Source: Clostridium sp. (lineage in GTDB: Bacteria; Bacillota; Clostridia; Clostridiales; Clostridiaceae). From it: 59,683 nt of DNA. The stretch's first letter is position 1. Each line of letters opens with the position of its first letter. The stretch is taken from assembly GCF_029267215.1 (NCBI RefSeq), contig NZ_JARIDH010000060.1, positions 1-59,683 on the forward strand, given 5' to 3'. Of this stretch, positions 44,552 to 53,841 are shown piece after piece. Made by a program: the position numbers and the translations under genes. The notes beneath the pieces were generated by a model. That model was not told where the DNA came from. It ran no database searches and saw nothing but the letters and a program-made list of their open reading frames with translations.

Positions 44552-45451
44552 ATGTTTAAAATTTTAGAAAAGAAAAATTTAAATGAAAGTATATACCTTA
44601 TGAAAATACACGCACCAAGAGTAGCTAAAAAAGCTAATCCAGGACAATTTATAATACTAAGAACTGATTCAGAGGGAGAGAGAATTCCACTTACTATAGC
44701 TGATTATGATAAGGATGAGGGATCAGTAACAATAGTTGTGCAAAGTATTGGAGAATCTACTAAGGAGTTGTCAAAGTATGATGAAGGTGAATATATAAAA
44801 GATTTCGTAGGACCATTAGGAAAAGCAAGTGATTTTATAAATGAGGATTTAGAAAAATTAAAAGAAAAGAAAATGATTTTTATAGCTGGAGGAGTGGGAG
44901 CTGCCCCTATTTATCCACAGGTTAAATGGCTTCATAACAGAGGAATAGAAGTTGATGTTATAGTTGGTGCTAGAACTAAGGAATTATTAATATTTGAAAA
45001 TGAATTAAAAGAAGTATCAAAAAACTTATATATAGGAACAGATGATGGTTCTTATGAATTTAATGGAAGAGTTACAGACATTTTAAAAGATTTAGTTTTG
45101 AAAAAAGGAAAAAAATATGATAAAGCTGTTGTTATAGGCCCTATGATAATGATGAAATTTATGTGTGAGCTAACTAAAAATTTAGAAATACCTACAATAG
45201 TTAGTTTAAATCCAATAATGGTTGATGGCACAGGTATGTGTGGAGCCTGCAGGGTTACAGTAGGTGGAAAAGTTAAGTTTGCCTGTGTTGATGGTCCTGA
45301 ATTTGATGGTCATTTAGTTGATTTTGATGAATCAATGAGAAGGCAAGTTATGTATAAAACAGAAGAAGGAAGAGCTTTATTAAGAAAAAAAGAAGGAACT
45401 TCCCATAGTCATGGTGGATGTGGTTGTAAGGGGGATAACAAAAATGAGTAA
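44552..45451 (+). CDS. nfnA: NfnA: NAD(H)-binding subunit of ferredoxin:NADP+ oxidoreductase
   Basis: A 299-residue FAD/NAD-binding protein with a 2Fe-2S cluster, the small subunit of electron-bifurcating NfnAB, which couples ferredoxin and NADH oxidation to NADP+ reduction. Sequence: RIPLTIADYDKDEG (FAD), IAGGVGAAPIYPQVKWL (nucleotide) and the Cys set GTGMCGACRVTVGGKVKFACVDG. The tail SHSHGGCGCKGDNKNE is an extra His/Cys-rich extension. GGAGAG precedes the ATG. It overlaps nfnB by eight bases. The same fold is used for PyrK and SudB, but the NfnB partner decides the call. Confidence 0.9.
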   Translation: MFKILEKKNLNESIYLMKIHAPRVAKKANPGQFIILRTDSEGERIPLTIADYDKDEGSVTIVVQSIGESTKELSKYDEGEYIKDFVGPLGKASDFINEDLEKLKEKKMIFIAGGVGAAPIYPQVKWLHNRGIEVDVIVGARTKELLIFENELKEVSKNLYIGTDDGSYEFNGRVTDILKDLVLKKGKKYDKAVVIGPMIMMKFMCELTKNLEIPTIVSLNPIMVDGTGMCGACRVTVGGKVKFACVDGPEFDGHLVDFDESMRRQVMYKTEEGRALLRKKEGTSHSHGGCGCKGDNKNE

Positions 45452-46832
45452 TGATAGAAATAAAAAAGTTAAAGTGAGAGAACAGGATCCTTTAGAGAGA
45501 GCAAAGAATTTTAGGGAAGTTTCTTTTGGATACGATAGCGAAGAGGCAATTAAAGAAGCTAATAGATGTTTAGGATGTAAGAAAGCTAAATGTATGGAAG
45601 GGTGCCCAGTTTCTGTTAATATACCTTCTTTCATATCTTATATTAAAAATGGAGAATTTGAAAAGGCAGCAAAAGAACTTACTAAATATAATTCTCTTCC
45701 AGCAATTTGTGGAAGGGTGTGTCCTCAGGAAGTTCAATGTGAAGGAAAGTGTGTATTGGGAATAAAAGGGAAAGCTGTATCAATAGGAAGATTAGAAAGA
45801 TTTGTTGCAGACTTTGCTAGAGAAAATTCTTTGAATTTGTTAGAAAAATCTGAAGAAAATTTAGAAAAAGTTGCAATAATAGGAAGTGGACCTGCTGGAT
45901 TAACTTGTGCTGGAGAATTAGCTAAGCTTGGATATGATGTTACTGTTTTTGAAGCACTTCATGAAATAGGAGGAGTATTAGTTTATGGAATTCCTGAATT
46001 TAGGCTTCCAAAAGAAGAAGTAGTTAAATATGAAATAAGTCAGATTGAAAAATTAGGTGTAAAATTTGAAACCAACGTGGTTGTTGGAAAAAGTGTAGAC
46101 ATAGAAGAACTTATGGAAAATGAAGGCTTTAAAGCTGTATTTATAGGTTCAGGAGCAGGCCTTCCTAAATTTATGGGAATAAAAGGAGAAACTTTAAATG
46201 GAGTATTTTCAGCAAATGAAATATTAACTAGAGTAAATTTAATGAAAGCTTTTAAAGAAAATAGCAAAACTCCAATTAATATAGGAAATAAGGTGGCAGT
46301 AGTTGGAGGAGGAAATGTTGCTATGGATGCCGCTAGAACTGCTTTAAGACTTGGAGCCAAAACTCATATAATATATAGAAGAAGTGAAAAGGAACTTCCA
46401 GCTAGATTAGAAGAAGTACATCATGCTAAGGAGGAAGGAGTTATTTTTGACCTTTTAACTAATCCTATAGAAATAATAGGTGATGAAAATGGATGGGTTA
46501 AAGGAATAAAATGTGTAAAGATGGAACTTGGAGAAGCTGATGAATCAGGAAGAAGAAGACCAGTAGAAATTAAAGGTTCAGAATATATAATGGAGGTTGA
46601 TAGAGTTATAATGTCTCTAGGGACTTCACCAAATCCATTAATATCTTCATCTACAGAGGGATTAAAGATTAATAAATGGGGGTGTATAGTTGTTGAGGAG
46701 GAAACTTTTAAGACAAGTGTTAATGGAGTTTATGCAGGTGGTGATGTAGTTACAGGGGCAGCCACAGTGATATTAGCCATGGGAGCAGGAAAAAAGGCAG
46801 CTAAATCAATACATGAATATTTAAGAAAATAG
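45444..46832 (+). CDS. nfnB: NfnB: NADPH-binding subunit, GltD-like
   Basis: The 462-residue large subunit of NfnAB, homologous to the small chain of glutamate synthase. The N-terminal region holds the Cys-rich 4Fe-4S motifs CLGCKKAKCMEGCPV and CGRVCPQEVQCEGKC, followed by two Rossmann units, VAIIGSGPAGLTCAGELA and VAVVGGGNVAMDAARTALRLG, and the C-terminal GVYAGGDVVTGAATV. The ATG at 45444 follows AAGGGGG; a longer reading from 45411 adds 11 residues across that site. No glutamate synthase large subunit is present. Confidence 0.92.
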   Translation: MSNDRNKKVKVREQDPLERAKNFREVSFGYDSEEAIKEANRCLGCKKAKCMEGCPVSVNIPSFISYIKNGEFEKAAKELTKYNSLPAICGRVCPQEVQCEGKCVLGIKGKAVSIGRLERFVADFARENSLNLLEKSEENLEKVAIIGSGPAGLTCAGELAKLGYDVTVFEALHEIGGVLVYGIPEFRLPKEEVVKYEISQIEKLGVKFETNVVVGKSVDIEELMENEGFKAVFIGSGAGLPKFMGIKGETLNGVFSANEILTRVNLMKAFKENSKTPINIGNKVAVVGGGNVAMDAARTALRLGAKTHIIYRRSEKELPARLEEVHHAKEEGVIFDLLTNPIEIIGDENGWVKGIKCVKMELGEADESGRRRPVEIKGSEYIMEVDRVIMSLGTSPNPLISSSTEGLKINKWGCIVVEEETFKTSVNGVYAGGDVVTGAATVILAMGAGKKAAKSIHEYLRK

Positions 46833-46849
46833 ATAAACGAGAATTATAA

Positions 46850-47188
46850 ATGAAAAACAACAAAAATACAATAACTAGGGTGATTTTTTGGGGTATTTTC
46901 CTGTTTACCTTAATAATATTAAAAGTTCTTACTCCTTTTAATGGTAAAGGAATAAAGCTTTTTATTATTTACTTGGTTTTAGTGTGTATATTATATAAGT
47001 TTTGGATTATTACAACTTATGGATTTATATGTAGAAATTGTGGATATGAATTTAAAATAGGAATAATTAACAGGTGTTTTAGTTTAAAAAACAAGAAAAT
47101 TTGTCCTGTATGCAATTCAAAAAATTTAATTAAAGAGGGAATAAGAAACTATTATTTTGAAAAATGGGTAGATATAGATGAAGATTAA
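46850..47188 (+). CDS. Small membrane protein with zinc ribbon, 112 aa
   Basis: Two transmembrane helices (about residues 8-25 and 35-55), then a cytosolic zinc-ribbon with CRNCGYEF and CPVCNSKN four-Cys pattern, and an acidic C-terminus. It follows nfnB by 17 bases with a weak ribosome binding site and is probably its operon partner. The function is unknown. Confidence 0.7.
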   Translation: MKNNKNTITRVIFWGIFLFTLIILKVLTPFNGKGIKLFIIYLVLVCILYKFWIITTYGFICRNCGYEFKIGIINRCFSLKNKKICPVCNSKNLIKEGIRNYYFEKWVDIDED

Positions 47189-47212
47189 AATATTTAGTAA
47201 TATTATGTTTAT

Positions 47213-47243
47213 GAGGACAAGAAATCTTTGTCCTTATTTTTTT
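47213..47243 (+). terminator. Terminator after the zinc-ribbon gene
   Basis: AGGACAAG pairs with CTTTGTCCT (one unpaired base), followed by TTATTTTTTT. Confidence 0.8.
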
Positions 47244-47451
47244 ATATTAAATATTAACATTGTTTTAAAATATAGAGTATTTAATTATTATTTTTTGTAT
47301 TGTTTTTATGAAAATAAGAATATAAAGTGAATATTATGTAAAAAATATATAAATAATAAGTGCTTTGAATATTATAAATGAAATGAATTTGACATAACTA
47401 AAGAGTATAATTTAAAATATAGAAAACATATAAAGTTTAGGAGGTAATAAT

Positions 47452-48180
47452 ATGAGAAGAGAATCAAATCCTACATTGGCAATTGGGTTTGATAAGGCTG
47501 TAAGTGATGGAACAACTATGACAGTAAGAGGAACAATAACTAAAATATTAATAATGACAGCTATTTTAGGAATTGCCTTTGTCTACAGTTGGATAGCTTT
47601 TCAAAATCCAGATATAAATTATAAAAGTGCATTGGTGGTATCAGGTGGAGGAGCTTTAATTTTAGGTATTATAACTTCATTTGTTCCTAAGGCAGCTCAA
47701 TATACAGCATTATTTTATGCTGGATTTGAAGGGGTTTTACTTGGATCAATTTCAAGATATTTTGAAAATATGTTTCCAGGAATAGTATTCCCTGCAATGC
47801 TTATTACAATAATTTGTTTAGTTATGACAGTACTAATATATAGAAGAACACCAGAAATTGCAGGAAGAATAAGCAAGGGTGTGTTTATAGCTATAATGTC
47901 AATAGCTTTAGTTTATTTAGTTTCTATGATATTTAGCTTATTTGGAATAACATTACCGATATTCGGTTCAGGATTATTAGGAATTGGCTTTAGCTTATTT
48001 GTTGTTGTAGTTGCTACAATGAGCTTAATAATGGATTATGACTTTATTTTAAAAGCTTCACAGTATGGATACCCAAAATATATGGAGTGGTATGGTGCTT
48101 TTGGATTAATGGTAACATTAATTTGGTTATATACTCAAATATTAGAGCTTTTAGCTAAAATAGCATCAGATAATAACTAA
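47452..48180 (+). CDS. Bax inhibitor-1/YccA family membrane protein
   Basis: A 242-residue protein with about seven hydrophobic helices and the family C-terminal region DYDFILKASQYGYPKYMEWYG, including the conserved Asp residues of the calcium-leak pore. Bacterial members are pH-sensitive calcium leak channels or FtsH modulators. A 25-residue polar N-terminus begins MRRESNPTLAIGFDKAV. AGGAGG precedes the ATG. Monocistronic, ending at a strong terminator. Confidence 0.88.
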   Translation: MRRESNPTLAIGFDKAVSDGTTMTVRGTITKILIMTAILGIAFVYSWIAFQNPDINYKSALVVSGGGALILGIITSFVPKAAQYTALFYAGFEGVLLGSISRYFENMFPGIVFPAMLITIICLVMTVLIYRRTPEIAGRISKGVFIAIMSIALVYLVSMIFSLFGITLPIFGSGLLGIGFSLFVVVVATMSLIMDYDFILKASQYGYPKYMEWYGAFGLMVTLIWLYTQILELLAKIASDNN

Positions 48181-48187
48181 TTACTTA

Positions 48188-48223
48188 AATAACCAGTGGT
48201 TTTTCACCATTGGTTATTTTTTT
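48188..48223 (+). terminator. Rho-independent terminator
   Basis: AATAACCAGTGGT pairs with ACCATTGGTTATT (one wobble), followed by a T-run. Confidence 0.9.
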
Positions 48224-48395
48224 AGTTTTTTTAAGTAATTTTTACTAAAAGATTAAATTATTTAAAAGATTTATATATTTATATTTACATATATAGTAAA
48301 TAAAGTATAATTGTTGTATATAAAAGCGTGTTATAAGATTTAATATTGGTATTTAAGGATTATTGTTGTAAATTGGCAGTAAGTTAGGAGGAAAT

Positions 48396-49382
48396 ATGGA
48401 AAATAGAAAGGATAAAAGATTAATTGATGATTTTAATAACTTGGTTTCAGAAATAAGTAAGGATGTTTTCAATAAATCAATATATAGAGATTTAAAGTTA
48501 ACAGAGGAAAATTTGATTAAAACACTTACAAATACCTCTGAAAAAACTGCAATCATAAATAGGAATAATCTGATTAGTTTACAAAACAATCTAAAAGTTA
48601 TATTAGATCAAGCTGTAGAGGATTTTAATGTTGGAGTTCAAAATGGAGAAAAGCTTTTTGAACATAAGGCAGATAAGTTTTTAGAGAAAACAAGAGAGGT
48701 TTCAGAAAGATGTCAGGCTGATATTATTGAAACTAGCAATAAAACAAATAATTTAAAGAGTAACATAGAAATTTTAAATGAAAATGTTAGAAATATAAAT
48801 GAAAGTATAGAGTATTTATCTTCAGCTGAAGGTGTTAATAATTTAGATAATCTAAAGGATTTAATAATTACTTTAAATAATAGTATAGAACTTAGTAATA
48901 AAATATCACTTAAGTATATTAAAAAGATGGAAGAAATGGATAAAGGGTTTAAAAGTGATTATATAAAAATAATGAATTGTGTAAATAAGCTTGAAAATAA
49001 GATTAATCTTGAAAAGATTGATGCTTCATATGCCATTAATGAGTATAAGGAGCTGATTGAAATTAGTTTAGATGAGTTTCAAAAAAAAATATTTATTGAA
49101 ATAAATGAATTTAAGGATTTACTTGAGGAAGGAAATACAAATACAGATAACAAAATGGAGTTTATAAATAGCACATTGCCAAAATACAATAGTGATGTGG
49201 TAGATTCAGTTAGAAGAATTGGAGATAGAATTAATTCTTTAGAAAAGAAGATACTCATTAGAAATAAAATTGAAAATAAAGAGGAAGAAATTAGTGAGCG
49301 TATTAAAAATGAATTTGATAAAAAGTATAATTTTCTAGTACTTATTATAATTGCTTTTGGAATTATTTCGATTATATTTTAG
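48396..49382 (+). CDS. Coiled-coil protein with C-terminal membrane anchor
   Basis: 328 residues of mostly alpha-helical, charged sequence with long heptad-like stretches (e.g. NNLKSNIEILNENVRNINES, VRRIGDRINSLEKKILIRNK) and a single C-terminal transmembrane helix, NFLVLIIIAFGIISIIF. This tail-anchored shape suggests a membrane-tethered tether or scaffold facing the cytosol. AGGAGG precedes the ATG. It is 12 bases from the next gene and evidently in an operon with it. No family recognised. Confidence 0.7.
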   Translation: MENRKDKRLIDDFNNLVSEISKDVFNKSIYRDLKLTEENLIKTLTNTSEKTAIINRNNLISLQNNLKVILDQAVEDFNVGVQNGEKLFEHKADKFLEKTREVSERCQADIIETSNKTNNLKSNIEILNENVRNINESIEYLSSAEGVNNLDNLKDLIITLNNSIELSNKISLKYIKKMEEMDKGFKSDYIKIMNCVNKLENKINLEKIDASYAINEYKELIEISLDEFQKKIFIEINEFKDLLEEGNTNTDNKMEFINSTLPKYNSDVVDSVRRIGDRINSLEKKILIRNKIENKEEEISERIKNEFDKKYNFLVLIIIAFGIISIIF

Positions 49383-49394
49383 ATGAGGTTAATT

Positions 49395-50519
49395 ATGAGT
49401 GGACCAATAGTAAAAGAAGAGATTTTAATTAAAGGAAATAATAAGGATTTATCACGTGATTTTTTAAGGTTTTATAAGAGGTTAAATAAATGTAATAGTG
49501 ATTATTTAAGTGAAATTATATATATAAGAATAAAAAAAAGATTGATTTTAGTTAACAAGTTATTAGATAAAATATATGAAGAAAATAATATTTTGGCAGA
49601 ATATAGATTTGAGAATGAGGATTTAAATAAAATATACGAAGAAATAAAGAAATCTATAATTTTACTAGACTCTATTTATGAGGGGGTAAATTATAGTAAT
49701 TATGAAGAATTTATTATCAATTTAAAGTTAAAAATACTCCCTAATATAGAATTACATTTAGAAAAATATGAAAGAACCTACGATTACTATAAAACTTTAA
49801 AGAGGGAATTTGAAGATGTTAGTAATAATACTATGGAGCTTTGCAAAAGAGAGGTTAAAGAGTTTTTAGAAAAAAGTCAAGAAGAGGCTAAAGAATTAAT
49901 AAATAAAGAATACAAAGAAATATTAAAGTATATAAAAAGTTGTGATAAGAAAGATGTTAATCTTATGGCTTTAAATAAAATAAAGGAGGAAGTTTTTAAT
50001 ATAGAAAAACTTAATTTAGAAGTATTTAATTTATATACAAAGTTTAAAGAAATTATTATAAATAACTTTAAAGATTTAAGCTTATTAAAAAAAGAGCATG
50101 AGAATAATAACTTTGAGTTTAAGAGTGAGCTTTTAAATCTTAATAAATTAAATAAAAGGTATTTAAAGATTATAGAAGAATATAGTTCTTTTGGCCTTAA
50201 AGAGAAAATAATAAAGGATTTAAATGAACTTTTAGGAGCAGATACATTTAAAGAAAAATTATTTGTTGAATATATTTATACAAATGATTTTGTTAGCTCT
50301 GAATATGAGAAAGACTTTAAAACTTTTGTTTGTGAATTGAAAGAAAAATTTCATGCAGAGGTGTATATAAAATTTATGGAATATTATGGTGATATGAATA
50401 ATTTTAGAGAAGAAAAATCTTTGTTAGTAAAAATATATGACGAAATTAATTGTATGTCTTTTAATGAAATGAGTAAGGTTTCTTTAGTTGATATACTTAA
50501 TCATAGTAAATTAAAATAA
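49395..50519 (+). CDS. Soluble coiled-coil protein, partner of the preceding gene
   Basis: 374 residues, helical and highly charged, lacking a signal or membrane segment. Coiled-coil-like regions include EFLEKSQEEAKELINKEYKE. The start at 49395 is chosen because GATGAGG, including the earlier in-frame ATG at 49383, forms the ribosome binding site. The two genes are likely to encode a complex. No known catalytic motif was found. Confidence 0.65.
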   Translation: MSGPIVKEEILIKGNNKDLSRDFLRFYKRLNKCNSDYLSEIIYIRIKKRLILVNKLLDKIYEENNILAEYRFENEDLNKIYEEIKKSIILLDSIYEGVNYSNYEEFIINLKLKILPNIELHLEKYERTYDYYKTLKREFEDVSNNTMELCKREVKEFLEKSQEEAKELINKEYKEILKYIKSCDKKDVNLMALNKIKEEVFNIEKLNLEVFNLYTKFKEIIINNFKDLSLLKKEHENNNFEFKSELLNLNKLNKRYLKIIEEYSSFGLKEKIIKDLNELLGADTFKEKLFVEYIYTNDFVSSEYEKDFKTFVCELKEKFHAEVYIKFMEYYGDMNNFREEKSLLVKIYDEINCMSFNEMSKVSLVDILNHSKLK

Positions 50520-50520
50520 A

Positions 50521-50587
50521 AGGTTCTTTTTTTAGTGGAGGTTAATTTCTAGCTATATCTAGAAATTAACAATAGTTTAAAACAGAG
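50521..50587. repeat. Small inverted repeat, copy 2 of the repeat family
   Basis: The core GTTAATTTCTAG (50541-50552) pairs perfectly with CTAGAAATTAAC (50559-50570). The flanks AGGTTCT (left) and TTTAAAACAGAG (right) match the ends of the element at 36643-36748, while the interior differs. Confidence 0.65.
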
Positions 50588-50647
50588 CAAAATAAAAAGA
50601 TTGATAGAGCGTATTCTAAAATATATTAAATCTAAAAAAATTGTAGA

Positions 50648-50684
50648 TAAAGTACTTCTTATTAGCTAAGTACTTTATTTTTTT
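50648..50684 (+). terminator. Rho-independent terminator after the coiled-coil pair
   Basis: TAAAGTACTT pairs with AAGTACTTTA, followed by seven T. Confidence 0.85.
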
Positions 50685-50720
50685 ACCACTTTTACATAAA
50701 TTTTGACCAGTTAAGCAATA

Positions 50721-50751
50721 TAACTTTAAATTTATTTAAAGTTATTATAAT
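50721..50751 (+). promoter_or_regulatory. Palindrome and -10 box upstream of an exported protein
   Basis: TAACTTTAAAT and ATTTAAAGTTA (50721-50744) form a perfect palindrome with two central bases, followed by a TATAAT at 50746-50751. A repressor dimer bound there would cover the -35 region. Confidence 0.5.
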
Positions 50752-50775
50752 ATCAAAATATAAGGGGGATGTTAT

Positions 50776-51267
50776 ATGGGAAAAAGGATATTAGTAGCTA
50801 TAATCTTACTTTTGGTTATAATTATTTGCTTTGCTATGAATATTACAAAAAGAGCTACCACTTTAGATATTAATCAAAATAAAATAGTTTCATTAAAATA
50901 TTATGTAGATGAAAATACATATAAAAACTATTATACAATTCCGAAAGATTTAAAAAATAAAAGTGTAGATAATATATTGAATTCTTTAAATGAAAATGAA
51001 TTAAACAAAGGTATAAAGATTTCAAAAGTTAAGAATTCTAACAGAAAAATATACATGATTTTAGAAGGGAAAGAAACTATAATAATTAATAATAATAAAT
51101 TAGATGATAATAAATACATAGTTCAATTTTATGGAGATTCGTTTTTGGATTTAAATAGAAAATATAATTACATAATGATAGATTCAGAAAATATTAAAAA
51201 TGTGTTTTTAAATTTAGATGAATATTTCTTAGGAAAAAATTACATAGATAATAAAATATCGATATAA
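50776..51267 (+). CDS. Unrecognised membrane-anchored exported protein, 163 aa
   Basis: One N-terminal helix (about residues 5-21, LVAIILLLVIIICFAMNI) that is likely an uncleaved anchor, then a polar Asn/Lys-rich extracellular domain with no Cys. AAGGGGGA precedes the ATG. Monocistronic with its own terminator. The upstream palindrome hints at specific regulation. No family recognised. Confidence 0.6.
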   Translation: MGKRILVAIILLLVIIICFAMNITKRATTLDINQNKIVSLKYYVDENTYKNYYTIPKDLKNKSVDNILNSLNENELNKGIKISKVKNSNRKIYMILEGKETIIINNNKLDDNKYIVQFYGDSFLDLNRKYNYIMIDSENIKNVFLNLDEYFLGKNYIDNKISI

Positions 51268-51299
51268 AAACGATTTCATACTGTGAATCGTTTTTTTTA
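51265..51299 (+). terminator. Rho-independent terminator
   Basis: AAAACGATT pairs with AATCGTTTT around a loop, then a T-run. Confidence 0.8.
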
Positions 51300-51376
51300 T
51301 TTTGAATTTAAAGCTAAATAATGTAGAATAATAATTAATATAATTTTAAAAGGAATAAAAAGGAGAGAGTATAATA

Positions 51377-52309
51377 TTGAAATTAAAGATAAATAAAAAT
51401 ATCAAGATATCTATAAAATTTGCTTTTATAACAGGGGTTCTTATTTTAGTTTTCTTTGGTTTTAGAAAAATGTTTAAAGAATTTAATATGACGTATTTTA
51501 ATATGTATAGAGATAGACTTCATTTTCCCCAACTTATGATAATTGGAGTAGCAGGAATATTGGCATATATGCCTTTATCTTTATATGATTTTATTTTAAA
51601 GAAAAATGTAGGAATAGATATTCCAAATAAAAAACTATATAAGTACTCATGGATAGCAAGTTCCATAGCAAGTTTATTAGGATTTGGAGGAGCAACCTCT
51701 TTGGCATTTAAACAATATTTTTATGGAAATCACGTAAAAGATAAAAAGAAACTTTTAAAGGAAATAGGAAAGATTATAATATTAAATTTAAGTGGATTAT
51801 CAATACTTTGTTTAATATATATAACATTAGATTTTAAAAGCATACAAAGTATGGGATTAATAAAATATGTAGTTTTTGCAATTTCTCTTTATACACCAAT
51901 TTTGATTATAAACTCAATATATACATATAAAAAGAGAAAAGAAAAAGGGGAGGAAAGTTTCACTATTAAAATAATTGGGGTTTCATTTTTAGAATGGATA
52001 ACAAATGTAATATTTATATACCTAATATTAGTGATAACAGGATCTCATATAAATATATTAGAATGTTTTTATGTATATGTTAGAGCTATGGCCATTGGTA
52101 TTGTGAGTATGGTACCTGGAGGACTTGGTACATTTGATTTAACATTTATTGAGGGGTTTAAAAATTTAGGAATTCCAATAGAACAGACATTTCTAGTTAT
52201 TATATTATATAGAATAGGATATTTTATACTTCCAGCAATAATTGGAGTTTGTTTATACATACATGATTTCGGAATGAATTTTAAAGAATTACTAAAAAAC
52301 AGAAAATAA
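51377..52309 (+). CDS. MprF/AglD-type flippase-domain membrane protein (UPF0104)
   Basis: A 310-residue, about eight-helix protein that matches the N-terminal flippase part of MprF (lysylphosphatidylglycerol synthase), with SIASLLGFGGATSLAFKQYF and the family-characteristic SMVPGGLGTFDLTFIEG. The cytosolic synthase domain is absent, so it probably moves a lipid (or acts with a separate synthase) instead of aminoacylating it. It starts with TTG at 51377 after AGGAGAG. Monocistronic. Confidence 0.85.
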   Translation: MKLKINKNIKISIKFAFITGVLILVFFGFRKMFKEFNMTYFNMYRDRLHFPQLMIIGVAGILAYMPLSLYDFILKKNVGIDIPNKKLYKYSWIASSIASLLGFGGATSLAFKQYFYGNHVKDKKKLLKEIGKIIILNLSGLSILCLIYITLDFKSIQSMGLIKYVVFAISLYTPILIINSIYTYKKRKEKGEESFTIKIIGVSFLEWITNVIFIYLILVITGSHINILECFYVYVRAMAIGIVSMVPGGLGTFDLTFIEGFKNLGIPIEQTFLVIILYRIGYFILPAIIGVCLYIHDFGMNFKELLKNRK

Positions 52310-52352
52310 AACAAAACTCATCATAGATTTTCTATGATGAGTTTTGTTTTTT
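52309..52352 (+). terminator. Rho-independent terminator
   Basis: AAAACTCATCATAGA pairs with CTATGATGAGTTTT (one base offset), then GTTTTTTT. Confidence 0.9.
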
Positions 52353-52382
52353 TAGTTAAAATTATTTTTTTAATAGACTTTT

Positions 52383-52589
52383 TTATAATTTTTGTACATT
52401 TATAGCCATAGGACCTTTTTCTCCATGGGTTATATCAAATGATACACTTTCACCTTCATGTAGGTCTTTTTCAGGACCTTTTGATTTTACTTGAGATATA
52501 TGCACAAATATATCATCTCCTTCATCACAAGCTATGAAGCCAAATCCTTTTTCTTGATTAAACCATTTAACTATTCCTGTTCTACTCAT
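52383..52589 (-). CDS. csp: Cold shock protein
   Basis: A 68-residue single-stranded nucleic acid chaperone. The RNA-binding motifs GIVKWFNQEKGFGFI and DIFVHIS are intact, as expected for CspA/CspB-type proteins. AAGGAG precedes the ATG at 52589. A long AT-rich 5' region (52590-52721), ending near a 30-base palindrome, would make its leader. It is convergent with the flippase gene and divergent from the YdcF-like gene. Confidence 0.96.
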   Translation of the reverse strand: MSRTGIVKWFNQEKGFGFIACDEGDDIFVHISQVKSKGPEKDLHEGESVSFDITHGEKGPMAINVQKL

Positions 52590-52721
52590 AAAACATTCTC
52601 CTTAAGATTAAAGTATTAAACAAAAATAGTATTTGCAAAATTAATATAATTAAACACTAATTTAATATATTAATTTTGAAAGCATATATTCTATATATTA
52701 ATATGTTTGAATTTATGATCT

Positions 52722-52751
52722 TCTACTTATTTTTAATTAAAAATAAGTAGA
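52722..52751. repeat. Perfect 30-base palindrome between csp and the YdcF-like gene
   Basis: A perfect palindrome: 15-base arms, beginning TCTACTTATTTTTAA, mirror each other with no loop. It lies between divergent genes and could be an operator, or a hairpin in the csp leader transcript. Confidence 0.7.
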
Positions 52752-52847
52752 GAAAATGTCAAATTTAAAATGTATTTAGTTGAAAAAATGTAAAATTTAA
52801 AATATATTTAAAAGTAGAAATATTATGGAGGAAAGTTTTGATATTGT

Positions 52848-53606
52848 ATGTTTAAAATAGTTGGGTTATTAATTGGAATAGGATTTATAGCATATTATTT
52901 TTTTATAAATAAAATAGAGGGAAAAACTACTTTTACTAGTTTTTATTTAATAAGTGGAATATCGATAGTAATATATTCAATAATTATCAACAAATTACTT
53001 AGATATGAAATGTTTAGTAAGATTTATAATCCGCTAAAGAATATCTTCTCAATAGGAATAGTTATATTTGTGATTATTGAAGTTCTTATAATATTGTATC
53101 CTAAAAAGAAAGTTGTAAATTGTGATTATGTTATAGTTTTAGGATCAGGTATAAGAGGAGATAAATTAACTTTAACTTTGAAAGATAGACTTCTTAAAAC
53201 TTTAGAATATTTAAAGAAAAGTGAGTTTAAAGGAAAGATAGTTTTATCAGGTGGACAAGGCCATGATGAAAGCATAACAGAGGCTAGTGCTATGGAGAAG
53301 TTTTTGTTTTTAGAAAGTATTGATAAAAAGAGATTATTACTAGAAGAGAAATCTACTAATACTTATGAAAATTTAAAGTTTTCTAAGCTTATATTAGAAG
53401 AAGACAGTGAAAAAAACATTGAAAACTTAAAAGTTTTAATTATAACAACTGATTTTCATGGAATGAGAAGTGCTTTTTTAGCTAAGAGAAATGGGTATAA
53501 AGATATTAATTTATATACAAGTAAAAGCAAATGGTATCTCATACCAATTATGTATGTTAGAGAATTTTTTGCTTTAGTAAAATCTTTTTTGTTTGATAGA
53601 AATTAA
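52848..53606 (+). CDS. YdcF-like DUF218 membrane protein
   Basis: A 252-residue protein with three N-terminal helices followed by a cytosol/exterior-facing DUF218 domain, recognisable from DYVIVLGSGIRGDKLTLTL, KIVLSGGQGHDESITEA, STNTYENLKFSK and the late VLIITTDFHGMRSAFLAKRNG. The family includes ElyC, implicated in cell envelope (undecaprenyl phosphate) metabolism; the activity is undefined. The start is odd: the ATG at 52848 lies 16 bases after the best ribosome binding site GGAGG (52827-52831), and a TGA at 52839-52841 blocks earlier in-frame starts. Confidence 0.85.
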   Translation: MFKIVGLLIGIGFIAYYFFINKIEGKTTFTSFYLISGISIVIYSIIINKLLRYEMFSKIYNPLKNIFSIGIVIFVIIEVLIILYPKKKVVNCDYVIVLGSGIRGDKLTLTLKDRLLKTLEYLKKSEFKGKIVLSGGQGHDESITEASAMEKFLFLESIDKKRLLLEEKSTNTYENLKFSKLILEEDSEKNIENLKVLIITTDFHGMRSAFLAKRNGYKDINLYTSKSKWYLIPIMYVREFFALVKSFLFDRN

Positions 53607-53757
53607 TGAAATCAGATTCAAATAAACTGCTCTTCTTAAAATTTTGTATGTAGTTATGAATTAAAATATAAAATAAGAATTAGAATATAAATATAGTTTA
53701 AATTTATAGGAATTTTATAAAAAATATTACTTTTAACATAAAATAAAAAAATTTTTA

Positions 53758-53786
53758 TTTACAAAATATTTAAAAATGCTTAATAT
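53758..53786 (+). promoter_or_regulatory. Predicted promoter of the mgtE leader
   Basis: TTTACA (53758-53763), 17 bases, TAATAT (53781-53786). The transcript would begin near 53793, about 50 bases before the leader ORF. Confidence 0.65.
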
Positions 53787-53841
53787 AAATATAGGGCAAT
53801 GTAATCTTTGAAATTTAAGTTTTAGTTTGGAGGTGGTGTAA

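Noticed and set aside
53787-53841. M-box or Mn2+ (yybP-ykoY) riboswitch ahead of mgtE
   Set aside because: The leader is too short and lacks the conserved helices; the leader ORF and alternative stems fit better.
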